From Chionoecetes opilio (lineage: Eukaryota > Arthropoda > Malacostraca > Decapoda > Majidae), in NCBI GenBank assembly GCA_016584305.1, contig JACEEZ010010017.1:350001-414000 (forward strand): DNA of 64,000 nucleotides, read 5' to 3'. The translations under genes were made by a program, and so were the position numbers. The notes under the pieces are model-generated. The model searched no databases and had not been told where the DNA came from. It saw only the letters and a list, made by a program, of their open reading frames with translations. Positions within the stretch are counted from its first letter, which is position 1; each line of letters begins with the position of its first letter. Shown piece after piece: positions 22,948-33,394 of this stretch.

Positions 22948-23339
22948 CTGCCGGGGTGACATCAAGAGAGTTAAGATGGAAATGAGTAGGTTACAAGATT
23001 TATTCCATCAACACTAAGTTACTAGTACCCTTGATGGCTTCCCAAAACAATCTTTTAAGTCCTTCCCCACAACACAGCCATATCTGCCTCACTACATTAT
23101 CCCTCTCACACCAAGCTTACCTAACTAACTAACTAACTAAGGATGCTTCACACTAACAAAAACTTTTGCCAAAATTTGGTCTTCTCTGCCGTGCTCCTAT
23201 CTTCCAAATTTTGTCTGCCAGAGTCTTGGAAAACCACTGAGTTTTTATCAGTGTGAACCAGCCAACCAGTGAATACCCTCCTGCCCGCCCTACAGCATTC
23301 ATACGGTCTGAAAGCATCCTCCTTCACCCTACACTGTCA

Positions 23340-23750
23340 CCCAGCACCCACCCACTAACCCCAGCACCCACACACACACCCCAGCACCCACACACACACA
23401 CACCCCAGCACCCACACACACACCCCACATCCCACCACACACACACACCCCAGCACCTCACACACCACACACACCCAGCCCCCACACCACCACGACAACA
23501 CCCACACACACACACACCCAGCAACCACACACACACACCACACCCCAGCACCCACACACACACACCCCAGCACCCACACACACACCCCAGCACCCACACC
23601 CACACCCACACACCAGCACCCCCACACACACCCCAGCACCCACACACACACCCCCAACACCCACACACGCACACCCAGCACCCCCCCCTCCCCCCAGCAC
23701 CCACACACACACCCCAGCACCCACACCCACACACACACCCAACACCCAGC
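23340..23750. repeat. CACACACCCCAGCACC minisatellite next to a splice donor
   Basis: Irregular units of about 16-20 bp (CCCAGCACCCACACACACA) run to within about 10 bp of the donor of LMBR1 exon 23758-23977. The open frames in both directions are repeat artefacts. Confidence 0.95.
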
Positions 23751-23757
23751 CACTCAC

Positions 23758-23977
23758 CTAGTGTCCGGGCCAGCAAGGGAAGGGCGCTGGACAGGATGAG
23801 GACGATGGCACAGTTGGCAATCACGTGCACCATGGGCGTGTCACCGCGGCGAGGGCGGATACGAGCCACGCCCGGCAGCGAGTAGCACCCGAGGAGGGAG
23901 GCGGCGATCAGGTACAGGATCAGCACTACTTCCAGCACTGCTCCCACGGGCCCCAACATGGATAGCAGCACCATCCT
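23758..23977 (-). CDS. LMBR1: LMBR1-like, membrane exon
   Basis: Acceptor GTGCCCGCAG, donor CTAG|GTGAGT; starts in phase 0, ends in phase 1. It encodes MLGPVGAVLEVVLILYLIAA, then SLLGCYSLP and, after a basic loop, MVHVIANCAIVLILSSALPL and LARTLG. In vertebrate LMBR1 the equivalent is the pair of helices around GAALEIILIFYL and LSSALPVMSRTLG. Two transmembrane helices are predicted. Confidence 0.93.
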
Positions 23978-24676
23978 CTGCGGGCACAAACGACAACAAT
24001 GGAAGTTACATGACACACACCTTACCTGAGGAACAACACATCTCTCTCCTCCTCTCTCTCTCTCTCACAGGGCAACAATGGGAGTCACATTTTTTTTTTT
24101 TTACGTTGGAGCCTATAACACCTGTTGGCTATTATATATTTTAATACTATTTTTTATTACTATTATTATTATTACTACGTATTTTAGTGTACTATTTTGT
24201 ATTGACTATTTTGTACTATTATTTATTACTATTATTATTTAAACTATTATTTTTTTATTTTATACTATTATTATTATTTATACGTACATGACACGCATAC
24301 TTTACCTGAGGAGCAACACGGCATCTCTCTCTTCTCTCTCTCTCTCTCTCTCCTTCCTTCCTATTCTTTATCCTCTCTTCATTCCTTTCCTCCTCCTCCT
24401 CCTATTCGTGATTTTCTCATTTTCCTTTCAATTACCTTCATCCAATTATCCTTCAAGCTTCTATTTCTTCTTATTCTTATTTATTCAGTATTTCTCTCTC
24501 TCTCTCTCTCTGTCACAGTGCAAGAATGGGAGTGACATGAAACACTTTACCTTATGAGCAACACATCTCTCTATCTCTCTCTCTCTCTCTCTCTCTCACA
24601 CAGTGCAAGAAGTGACATGAAACACTTTACCTTATGAGCAACACATCTCTCTCTCTCTTCCCCCCCTGAAACCCAC

Positions 24677-24864
24677 CTTCCCCTGCTGTGATTCCCCCAG
24701 TATGGCCGGGGCAGAGGCGAGGGGCAGTGCCTTGATGCCCACCAGGAGCTGCAGGGTGTTCACCCCCACGATGAACACCGCCGTGCCCGTCAGTGCCAGC
24801 AGCACCAGCAGGGCTAAAGGGTAGGCCAGGGTGCGCTGGAACACGCCCGCACGACGCCGCTTCT
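24677..24864 (-). CDS. LMBR1: LMBR1-like, membrane exon
   Basis: Acceptor CTGTCTGCAG, donor GAAG|GTGGGT; ends in phase 0. It reads EKRRRAGVFQRTLAYPLALL, then VLLALTGTAVFIVGVNTLQL, the family's basic linker followed by a long hydrophobic helix, and closes with ILGESQQGK before the next exon. Junction phases on both sides agree. Confidence 0.92.
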
Positions 24865-24950
24865 CTGCAGACAGAATGGGGTTTAGTTGTTGTTTTTAAC
24901 TAAGGCTGCTTCTGTTTGTTTATTTGTTTATTTAGTTTTATTATGGACAA

Positions 24951-25556
24951 AACAAAATAAGATGTTCTTTTGTATAGATTTTTGTGTGTATTGTGTTATG
25001 CTGTCAATAAACTACTACTACTCCTACTACTACTACTACTACTATTACTGTTGAGTCAATATGATGTGTTATGCTGTCAATAAACTACTACTACTACTAC
25101 TACTACTACTGTTGAGTCAATATGATGTGTTATGCTGTCAATAAACTACTACTACTCCTACTACTACTACTACTGTTGAGTCAATATGATGTGTTATGCT
25201 GTCAATAAACTACTACTACTACTACTGTTGAGTCAATATGATGTGTTATGCTTTGTCAATAAACTACTACTACTCCTACTACTACTACTACTGTTGAGTC
25301 AATATGATGTGTTATGCTTTGTCAATAAACTACTACTACTACTACTACTACTACTGTTGAGTCAATATGATGTGTTATGCTTTGTCAATAAACTACTACT
25401 ACTACTACTACTACTGTTGAGTCAATATGATGTGTTATGCTTTGTCAATAAACTACTACTACTACTACTACTACTACTACTGTTGAGTCAATATGATGTG
25501 TTATGCTTTGTCAATAAACTACTACTACTACTACTACTGTTGGGTCAATATGATGC
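24951..25556. repeat. 60-bp tandem array with (TAC)n, about nine copies
   Basis: Each unit has TGATGTGTTATGCTTTGTCA followed by ATAAAC, (TAC)5-10 and TGTTGAGTCAATA. The flank at 24951-25015 contains one extra diverged start (TTGTGTTATGCTGTCAATAA). The unit looks like a retroposon 3' end (AATAAA plus a simple tail) amplified in tandem. It lies in an LMBR1 intron. Confidence 0.95.
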
Positions 25557-25950
25557 ATAATCTACAGTAAACACTTTCTAATTCGATCTAATTACTAATA
25601 AACCTGGGTCGAATTAGCCAAAATTCTGAATTATCAATATTTTTTTCCTTTACGCCAAACGTCAGCCCTTGATCTACTTCATATTTACTTCTCTATACAT
25701 GTTGCATTTATCTGCCATAGTTTTTAGTTATTGAAAAAAAACGAGTTTATTGCCATACCTTCAGAAGTACATAGATTTTATAATTATTTACAAATTTGTT
25801 GTTATGCATTAGGGGTGGCCATGAGGAGGAGGGAAGAACATGGGGGTGGTGATGAGTGGTGATGAGTGAATGATAGAGCAGTGAACAGAAGGAAGAACAG
25901 AAGAAAGAACATAAGGAAGCTACAAGAGGCCGTGAAACCTTAACATAGTA

Positions 25951-26292
25951 CAGTAAAACCTCTCATATTCGGACTAATTGGGCCAAGGAGTGGTCCGAGT
26001 AATGCAAGGATCCGAATAATAGGGGGGTTATATATGGGGGGATATGAAGAAAAAAAAAAAGAAAAAAAAAATCTAGGTGTATATATATATATATTACCTA
26101 GGAAATTTCGCAACCTAAAAAAAAAAAAAAAAAAAAAAAATTCTAGGTGTATATATTTATTAGCTAGGAAATTTTGACCCCTTAAATATATAAAAAAACC
26201 CATAAAAATCTAGGTGTAGTATATATAGCTAGGGAGGTCCGAATAATGTCAAAGTCCGAATAATGAGGGTCCGAATACGAGAGATTTTACTG
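25951..26292. mobile_element. pogo/Tigger-like MITE, copy 2
   Basis: TA target duplications on both sides (25949-25950, 26293-26294). Ends are CAGTAAAACCTCTCATATTC and complement. It shares with copy 1 the blocks GGACTAATTGGGCCAAGGAG and TTCGGAC. No coding sequence. Confidence 0.85.
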
Positions 26293-26358
26293 TAGTTCCT
26301 GATGAGAGGGAAGACAACCGAGTGGCCACAACCCTAACCCTACACTCCAGCCACCCAC

Positions 26359-26607
26359 CCAGTCGGGCACGTGTGGTGCGGGCGTCGCGGTACTGCCTAA
26401 GGAGCTCCTCGGGGGACGGCTCGGCGGCCAGGGAGCGCGTGAGGGGCTGGGCGTAGGGCAGGGCGGGGCGGGCCAGGCGGCGGGCCAGGGCGTCCTCTAG
26501 CAACACGGCCGCCTGGTGCTCCTCGGCTAGGTCTCGGAGGAACCCGGGCTTGACCATGAGGCGGCCCATGGCGGTGAAGAGGTGAGCCAGTCCCACAGGC
26601 GTGCACA
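26359..26607 (-). CDS. LMBR1: LMBR1-like, cytosolic loop exon
   Basis: Acceptor GTGTTTGCAG, donor CTGG|GTGGGT; the split codons match both neighbours. It begins CTPVGLAHLFTAMGRLMVKP, the most conserved LMBR1 block (vertebrate CTPVGLSRMFTVMGQLLVKP), and continues as a charged, mostly helical cytosolic segment (FLRDLAEEHQAAVLLEDALA, later EELLRQYRDARTTRARL). The charged segment is the coiled-coil region of the family. It is GC-rich compared with its introns. Confidence 0.95.
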
Positions 26608-26693
26608 CTGCAAACACAAGGCACTCGGGTATTGTGCATAGACTTGATGGACTTGTGTATAATAATAATAATAATAATAATAAATAATAATAA

Positions 26694-26739
<46 letters not shown>

Positions 26740-27061
26740 TAAAATTTGCAATATTTTTTGAGAAATAGATTTGCTTGAAAATTAGTTCCCAGCAGTTATC
26801 GGGCATGCTGAACACGAATCTGGAGTCAGTTTTCAGTTACAATGAGTAGAAGTCCCTATTTCAGCCTATTCACAATGACATGATACTTCCAGATATTCCT
26901 TAAAAATCACAAATTAGACAAAACTTACTACAAGACATAAACATAGGATAGGCATTGCTAGATTAATCATTATCTCTCTAATACTAAGCCTTTGATACTT
27001 TGTTATATACTTTTGATATAATTTTTTTCTCTCTCTCTCTCTCTCTCTCTCGGATACTCAC

Positions 27062-27133
27062 GCAGCAGCAGCAGGACACCCAGGCATGATATCAGCGAGT
27101 ACAGGAACGGCAGGTAGAAACTTCCCCACACAT
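27062..27133 (-). CDS. LMBR1: LMBR1-like, short membrane exon
   Basis: A 72-nt exon, acceptor TTCCCGGCAG, donor GCTGC|GTGAGT. It reads DVWGSFYLPFLYSLISCLGV then LLLL, matching the helix before CTPVGL in LMBR1. The upstream intron end is occupied by a 240-bp AGT-trinucleotide array (27148-27390). Confidence 0.9.
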
Positions 27134-27147
27134 CTGCCGGGAACAGC

Positions 27148-27393
<246 letters not shown>

Positions 27394-27492
27394 AAGATGG
27401 AACTGGAAGAAGAAAATGATAAGTAAAGTAATAGTAGTGGTTCAGATTAGGAAAAAAAAAGTAAATAAATAAGATTACGGTACTAATTGCAG

Positions 27493-27554
<62 letters not shown>

Positions 27555-27716
27555 CCACACACACACACGCACCCACCCACACACACGCACCCACACACAC
27601 AACAGGAAAACATATGCCACTATACTGTTATGTGAAATGGGTGAGGGAGGGGGAGGGTGGTTAACGGTATAGACCTAAGTCCTCTCTCTCTCTCTCTCTC
27701 TCTCATGAAGCTTAGG

Positions 27717-27788
<72 letters not shown>

Positions 27789-27829
27789 GAGAGCGAGACG
27801 AGAGCGAGAGGAGAGAGAGAGGAGAGAGG

Positions 27830-27887
<58 letters not shown>

Positions 27888-27895
27888 CCTTCCCC
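27493..27895. repeat. (AC)n and (GA)n tracts
   Basis: (AC)n with CACACGCACC variants at 27493-27602, and (GA)n interrupted by GAGGAGAGCGAGAC at 27723-27886. Confidence 0.95.
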
Positions 27896-28048
27896 TCAAG
27901 TCGCCACAGCCAACAGTTACACATCACCCCCACCCTTGGAGGAAATTGCATACTACCTCCATGCCCCCACCCCACCCCCTCTTTCCCCTCCCACACGCCA
28001 CCTTCCTTCCGCCTCACTCAGTTCTCTTCCAAGTGGCTTCCGTAACGC

Positions 28049-28480
28049 ACACACACACACGACACCCCTTAGAACACACACACACACCTGACACCCTTAG
28101 AACACACACACACACGACACACCTTAGAACACACACACACACACGACACCCTTAGAACACACACACATACACGACACTCCTTAGAACACACACACACCTG
28201 ACACCCCTTAGAACACATACACCTGACACCCCTTAGAACACACACACAGGTGACACCCCTTAGAACACACACACACCTGACACCCCTTAGAACACATACA
28301 CCTGACACCCCTTAGAACACACACACAGGTGACACCCCTTAGAACACACACACACGTGACACCCCTCAGAACACACACGACACCTGACACCCTTAGAACA
28401 CACACACACCTGACACCCCTTAGAACACACACACACACACGCCTGACACCTGACACCCCTTAGAACACACACACACACAC
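28049..28480. repeat. Promoter-proximal minisatellite, unit about 27 bp
   Basis: About 16 units of (CA)n plus CCTGACACCCCTTAGAACAC, ending six bases before the ATG at 28486. It must lie in the 5' UTR or core promoter of the nested gene. Confidence 0.95.
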
Positions 28481-28485
28481 ACGCC

Positions 28486-29043
28486 ATGCCCCCAGTGCCT
28501 CGCCTCCTCGCAGTGTGCCTCAGTCTGGCAGCCACGTTCCTCCTCCTCCTCAACCTCCTACTGACTCAGCAACCCCACACCCCAGCCCCTCAGCAACCCC
28601 GCAAACCCGCACCTCAGCAACCCCAGACCCCCGCCCCTCAGCAACCCCAGACCCCCGCACCTCAGCAACCCCACACCCCCGCCCACCAACCCCAGACAGA
28701 CAGCAACCACGGTAACCAAACCCCCTCAGGAGCAAAGGAAAGGCAAGGCGGCGGAGGACACGGCAACCACAACAACAACAATAACAACACACACAAAACA
28801 GCGCGCGTGTCTTCAGAGGCGGAGACCTTGGGAGGATTTACCGGGACAGGGCAGGGTGTGGGCACTGCGAAGGGGTGTGAGGTGACCCTAAGCCTTGCCC
28901 CGTGCCCCTGTGTGCGTACCGTGAAGGCTGCCGTGCCCCGCTGCCCCGAGGGAGGGTATGGGGATGTGTTGGAAAGAGTTAAGGATACCCTGGGAGAGTC
29001 CACGTGCAGTGACTGGGCGACGGTGCGAGGCGGCGGACAGCGG
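28486..29043 (+). CDS. Putative glycosyltransferase-like type II membrane protein, exon 1
   Basis: First of five exons encoding 435 residues. The ATG at 28486 is followed by a short N-tail and a signal-anchor helix (LLAVCLSLAATFLLLLNLL, residues 7-26), then a stem with about five tandem TPAPQQP-like heptapeptides (residues 31-66) and a low-complexity Gly/Asn segment. The globular part starts near residue 130 (CEVTLSLAPCPCVRTVKAAV). Donor CGG|GTGAGT, phase 0. The topology (short N-tail, anchor, proline-rich stem, C-terminal domain) is that of Golgi glycosyltransferases. The family is recalled only as uncharacterised proteins with RDxD and HVMRD motifs, so activity is inferred. Confidence 0.75.
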
Positions 29044-29053
29044 GTGAGTGAAG

Positions 29054-29636
29054 GGCTACTGTAGGCTACTGTACTGAAGGGCTACTGTTGGCTACTGTAC
29101 TGAAGGGCTACTGTTGGCTACTGTAGGCTACTGTCCTGAAGGGCTACTGTAGGCTACTGTACTGAAGGGCTACTGTTGGCTACTGTACTGAAGGGCTACT
29201 GTTGGCTACTGTAATGAAGGGCTACTGTTGGCTACTGTACTGAAGGGCTATTGTAGGCTACTGTACTGAAGGGCTACTGTAGGCTACTGTACTGAAGGGC
29301 TACTGTTGGCTATTGTACTGAAGGGCTACTGTAGGCTACTGTACTGAAGGGCTACTGTAGGCTACTGTACTGAAGGGCTACTGTTGGCTATTGTACTGAA
29401 GGGCTACTGTAGGCTACTGTACTGAAGGGCTACTGTAGGCTACTGTACTGAAGGGCTACTGTTGGCTATTGTACTGAAGGGCTACTGTTGGCTATTGTAC
29501 TGAAGGGCTACTGTTGGCTACTGTACTGAAGGGCTACTGTAGGCTACTGTACTGAAGGGCTACTGTAGGCTACTGTACTGAAGGGCTACTGTAGGCTACT
29601 GTACTGAAGGGCTACTGTAGGCTACTGTACTGAAGG
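29054..29636. repeat. 26-bp minisatellite starting at the exon 1 donor
   Basis: About 22 copies of GGGCTACTGTAGGCTACTGT plus ACTGAA, with TTGGCTA variants, starting 11 bases after the donor at 29044. Confidence 0.97.
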
Positions 29637-29681
29637 GCCACACTCCACCACACACCCTGTCCTATAGCAGTCTCTCTCAGG

Positions 29682-29849
29682 GTGGCTCGGTTGGTAGAGC
29701 TACGGGCTTGCGTGTAGCATCCCTGCATTCGGTCAAAGGTTCGAGCCCACCAAGTTCGTCCTGGCGTGGTGGCGCTTTGTATAGTCAATAACCTTGTAGT
29801 TGGTACTTGCAAAGTGTCTAGATGGGATCAAAGTATCTTATCTTATCTC
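29682..29849 (+). mobile_element. tRNA-derived SINE
   Basis: The tRNA-like head has an A box (GTGGCTCGGTTGGTAGAGC) and a B box (GGTTCGAGCCC at 29738-29748) at normal spacing. A body follows (CTTGTAGTTGGTACTTGC) and a (TATCT)n tail. It lies in intron 1 of the nested gene. Confidence 0.8.
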
Positions 29850-30014
29850 TCAGGGACGTTTCTTACTATATGCGAACTACGCGGTTGCACAGGGCCCCCG
29901 AAGCCACCTAGGGGCCCCCGAAGCCACCTAGGGGCCCCCAAGCTGCCATTATTTGCTTCTTTTCTTATAATCTAGTTTCTTTTTCTCTTAAAGTGCACCA
30001 GATTGGTGTGTGTG

Positions 30015-30320
30015 TGTGTGTGTGTGCGTGTGTGTGCGTGTGCGTGTGTGTGCGTGTGTGTGTGTGTTAACAATCCTATCAATGCATGCACTCAATCCCC
30101 CTCCTCTTCCTCCTATCAGCGGGCATGTAACAAAGGCATCACGCGACGAGTATCAACCACTTGCACGGGAAGAGGAGGAGGAGGAGGAGGAGGAGGAGGA
30201 GGAGGAGGAGGGGGAGGATGGGGGGGGAGGAGGGAGGAGTGAGGAGGAGGAGGAGGAGGAGGATGAGGAGGAGGAGGGAGAGAGGGAGGAGGAGGAGGAG
30301 GAGGAGGAGGGAGACAGAAC
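30015..30320. repeat. (GT)n and (GGA)n microsatellites
   Basis: GT tract with GCGTGTG interruptions at 30007-30067 and a GGA tract at 30169-30311. Confidence 0.95.
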
Positions 30321-30597
30321 AGAGGAGTTTTTATAAGATAATTCCCCTCGACACTTCCTTCCCATAAAAGCACTCGTCCTCTCCTTACTCCCTTCCCTTC
30401 CCATGCAAACACTGTCTCCTCACTCCCTTCCCTTCCCTTCCCTCTCCCTTCCCATACAAACACTGTCTCCTAACTCCCTTCCCATACAAACAATAGTCAA
30501 CTCCTAATTCCCTTCCTTCCTTTCCCATAAAACATAACACACATACACTCATATAAAACACTCATAGAACCCCCCCTCCCCCGTCCCATGCCCCCAG

Positions 30598-30811
30598 GTT
30601 GTGAGCTACAGCCTCTTCGGTGCCTTCCCCTCCCCCTACCACCGTGGCATCGAGGTCTTGGCAGGGCGGGTGCGCGACGCCTACCCCGGGTGGACCATAC
30701 GTCTCCACCACGACTTGGACCTGTCGTCGCGGGAGCAGCGGGCGTGGGCGTGTGACCTGGCCTGTACACACCCTCACGTCGACCTGTGTCATGTCAGTCA
30801 CCTCTCCGGCG
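30598..30811 (+). CDS. Putative glycosyltransferase-like protein, exon 2
   Basis: Acceptor TGCCCCCAG, donor GGCG|GTAAGC, phase 0 to 1. It encodes VVSYSLFGAFPSPYHRGIEV, then GWTIRLHHDLDLSSREQ and ACTHPHVDLCHVSHLSG. An opening VVSYSLFG, then a Tyr-containing block and a GW.IRLHHD strand, is the pattern of the family's Rossmann-like N-terminal half (residues 187-258). Confidence 0.85.
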
Positions 30812-31309
30812 GTAAGCATACACACTCGCTCCACCCTAACACTATTTATCCACCTTTGCTCTCCATCTAAACACACCTTCGCTCTCCACTTATCCACCTC
30901 GCTCCACCTTCGCCCTCCACCTATCCACCACCTTTGCTCTCCATCTATCCACCTTCCATCTTCACCCTTCACCTATCCATCTCGCTATTCCTTCGCTCTC
31001 CACTTATCCATCTAGCTCTTCCTTCGCCATCCACCTATCCACCTCGCTCCACCTTTAGCTAGTTATCGATGAAATCGTTTTTTTCCCTGCAAATTGATGT
31101 ATATACGCCATTTTTTTGTATAGGTTTTATAGGTTTTTTCACCTATAAATAGCTTTACCTAACTACCACCTATCCAACTCGCTCCACCTTCCCAACACCT
31201 TTGCTATCCACCTCGCTCTTCCTTCGCCCTTCATCTATCCACCTCGCTCCACCTTCACCCGCGGGCATCATAACTTATCCTGTGTGTGGTGTTTGTGGTG
31301 TTGGTGTAG

Positions 31310-31461
31310 GTGTGGGTGACGTGCGGGGCTCGGTGGGCTCCGTGTGGCGCGTGGCAGTGTTGGGGGACCCCTTGGTGGCCCACTACATGGTGCGGGACGC
31401 CGACGCGCCCCTGCTGCCGCGGGAGGTGGCGGCGGTGGCGGCGTGGCTCACCTCCGGCAAG
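31310..31461 (+). CDS. Putative glycosyltransferase-like protein, exon 3 (RDAD motif)
   Basis: Acceptor TTGGTGTAG, donor CAAG|GTGCTC. It encodes SVWRVAVLGDPLVAHYMVRD, then ADAPLLPREVAAVAAWL and TSGK. The Arg-Asp-Ala-Asp at residues 286-289 follows a hydrophobic strand, as the metal-binding DxD does in GT-A glycosyltransferases. Phase fits both neighbours. The donor is weaker (GTGCTC). Confidence 0.85.
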
Positions 31462-31499
31462 GTGCTCCTACAACTACACTGGCCGTTTTATTTGATATA

Positions 31500-31860
31500 A
31501 ATAAAATATTTTGAAATATGCATATATGAAAAATATAATATTTTGAAATATGTATATATGAAAAATAAAATATTTTGATATATGCATATCTGAAGAAAAA
31601 AAATATTTTGAAATATGCATATATGAAAAATAAAATATTTTGAAATAGGCATATATGAAAAATAAAATATTTTGATATATGCATATTTGAAAAATAAAAT
31701 ATTTTGAAATATGCATATATGAAAAATATAATATTTTGAAATATGCATATATGAAAAATAAAATATTTTGATATAGCTATTTGAAAAAAATATTTTAAAT
31801 ATGCATTATAAAAAATATAATTTTTTTGTAATCAATTTGAAAAATATAATATTTTGAAAC
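31500..31860. repeat. 32-bp AT satellite in intron 3 of the nested gene
   Basis: About ten units of the ATATGCATAT family, directly between exons 3 and 4. Further decayed copies sit in intron 4 at 32115-32330 and 32830-32940. Confidence 0.93.
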
Positions 31861-31896
31861 CCACATCCACCCTACCCTCCCCCCTTTCCCCCTTAG

Positions 31897-32063
31897 TGTT
31901 TCCACGTGATGCGCGACAGCCCCCACCACGACCAGGGGGTGATGGCGGGGATGTGGGGGGGCTGCGGGAGCTGGCACGCCTCCGCCACCCCCGCACTGAG
32001 GCGACGGCTGTTCAGGTGGTGCACACGACGCGCCCCACCATCTGTCGACCAGCTGTATATCAA

Positions 32064-32064
<1 letters not shown>
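31897..32064 (+). CDS. Putative glycosyltransferase-like protein, exon 4
   Basis: Acceptor TTCCCCCTTAG, donor CAAT|GTGAGT, phase 0 on both sides. It encodes CFHVMRDSPHHDQGVMAGMW, then GGCGSWH and LRRRLFRWC, ending SVDQLYIN. HVMRD (residues 311-315) followed by GMWGG (326-330) is the strongest family signature. The donor runs straight into a (GT)n tract. Confidence 0.88.
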
Positions 32065-32095
<31 letters not shown>

Positions 32096-32330
32096 GTTTT
32101 TTTTTTTTTGTTAAAAAATAATATTTTGAAAAGGCAAAAGAAAAAAAAATAATATTTTGATATATGCATATAGAAAAAATAATATTTTGATTATCTATAT
32201 AAAAAATAAATATTTGATATATGCATATATGAAAAAATATAATATTTTGATATATGCAATATGAAAAATTAATTTTTGAAATAGCAAAATTGAAAAATTA
32301 ATATTTTGAAAATATTATACACTAGCCGAA

Positions 32331-32840
32331 AAGCCCCCCTCGGGGCGGATTTTTTTGGCTACTCCTGCGGGGGCTATTAGTGGGCTTTCGGCCCACCAAA
32401 CACACTCCCCAGATAGCCCCTTCAACTTTCCTAAAATCATGGATGTAAAAATGTATGTATTACCCCTTCCCATCACCACACACCCTTAAATCACCCTTCC
32501 CCATAAACCCCCCCCCATTCCCCCTCCCCACACCTATTCCCTCACCCATCCCCCCCCCACCCTTTCACTCACCCATCACCCCACACCCCACCCCACCCAT
32601 TCACCATCCCCACAAAAAGGTTTCCTAAATTCTCGCAACCCACTTTTTTTTCACAATTCTCGCTAATAGGGCTGCTAAAAATAAAAAATAAAAAAAATGA
32701 TCGGGTCATTCTAAGTGGGCTTAAAAAATTCCCTCTCGACCCGGTTCCAAAAAATGTGCCTATATGGGGTTGCGCCGGGGGGCGGCACCTATCGCGGACA
32801 CAACACACACACACACTTTCGCTTATATTATTATAGATAT
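32331..32840. repeat. Unclassified interspersed repeat in intron 4
   Basis: Begins ACTAGCCGAAAAGCCCCCC. The part 32411-32465 (CTTTCCTAAAATCATGGATG) matches the interior of the TA-flanked elements at 55505 and 58081. It ends near TTCGCTTATATTATTATAGA. The class is unclear. Confidence 0.5.
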
Positions 32841-32975
32841 TTTATTATTATATTTGCATATAATTATGAAAAATATAATATTTAGATATATGCATACATA
32901 TATGAAAAATATAGTAGTAGGAAATACAACTTTTTAAAATATAATACTTCCCCTCAACCCCCCCCCCCCCTCCAG

Positions 32976-33191
32976 CTGCTGCTGTGGCCACTAATACGCC
33001 GGAACCTCACCGCCCATGACGCCTACCACTGCTCAGCCCACCCCGGCAGCACGCCCTTCCCCACCCGGAGGCGCGGGCGTGACTTCGTGGGCATGCGTAC
33101 CTACCGCCCACAGCACGCCCACGACGCCCTCTCCCGCCCCTGCCCCGCCGCCTGCCGCCCACCAAGACATCAAGATTGGCTCTACTGCTGA
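32976..33191 (+). CDS. Putative glycosyltransferase-like protein, exon 5 and stop
   Basis: Acceptor CCCCCTCCAG, 72 codons to TGA at 33189-33191. It encodes LLLWPLIRRNLTAHDAYHC, then SAHPGSTPFPTRRRGRDFVG and, at the end, RHQDWLYC. A terminal block of HDAYHC, pro/basic residues and FVG is consistent with the closing part of the domain. The alternative frame (QDIKIGSTAD) is out of phase with exon 4. Confidence 0.85.
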   Translation: MLLWPLIRRNLTAHDAYHCSAHPGSTPFPTRRRGRDFVGMRTYRPQHAHDALSRPCPAACRPPRHQDWLYC

Positions 33192-33394
33192 CGGCGACGG
33201 TGGTCAGGCAGACACAGACATAATGTACTGTATGTGGTGTCCAAGGTAGGGTGTACACCGAGGGGTCCACTTACGACCGTGATCGGGACCGACCGACCGC
33301 TCATAAGTACAACTGGACGTAAGTCGGCCGTTTATAAAAATAATAAAAAATAAAAAAATAAAAAAATAAAAAATTTCATTTGTGCCTCTAGCGC

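Noticed and set aside
23253..23885. 210-codon and 230-codon HTHTPQHP/CGCWGVCV proteins
   Set aside because: They come from the CACACCCCAGCACC minisatellite on both strands. Only the part that overlaps LMBR1 exon 23758-23977 is real coding.
29682..29755. A functional tRNA gene
   Set aside because: A and B boxes are present, but the cloverleaf stems do not pair well and a SINE body with a (TATCT)n tail follows.
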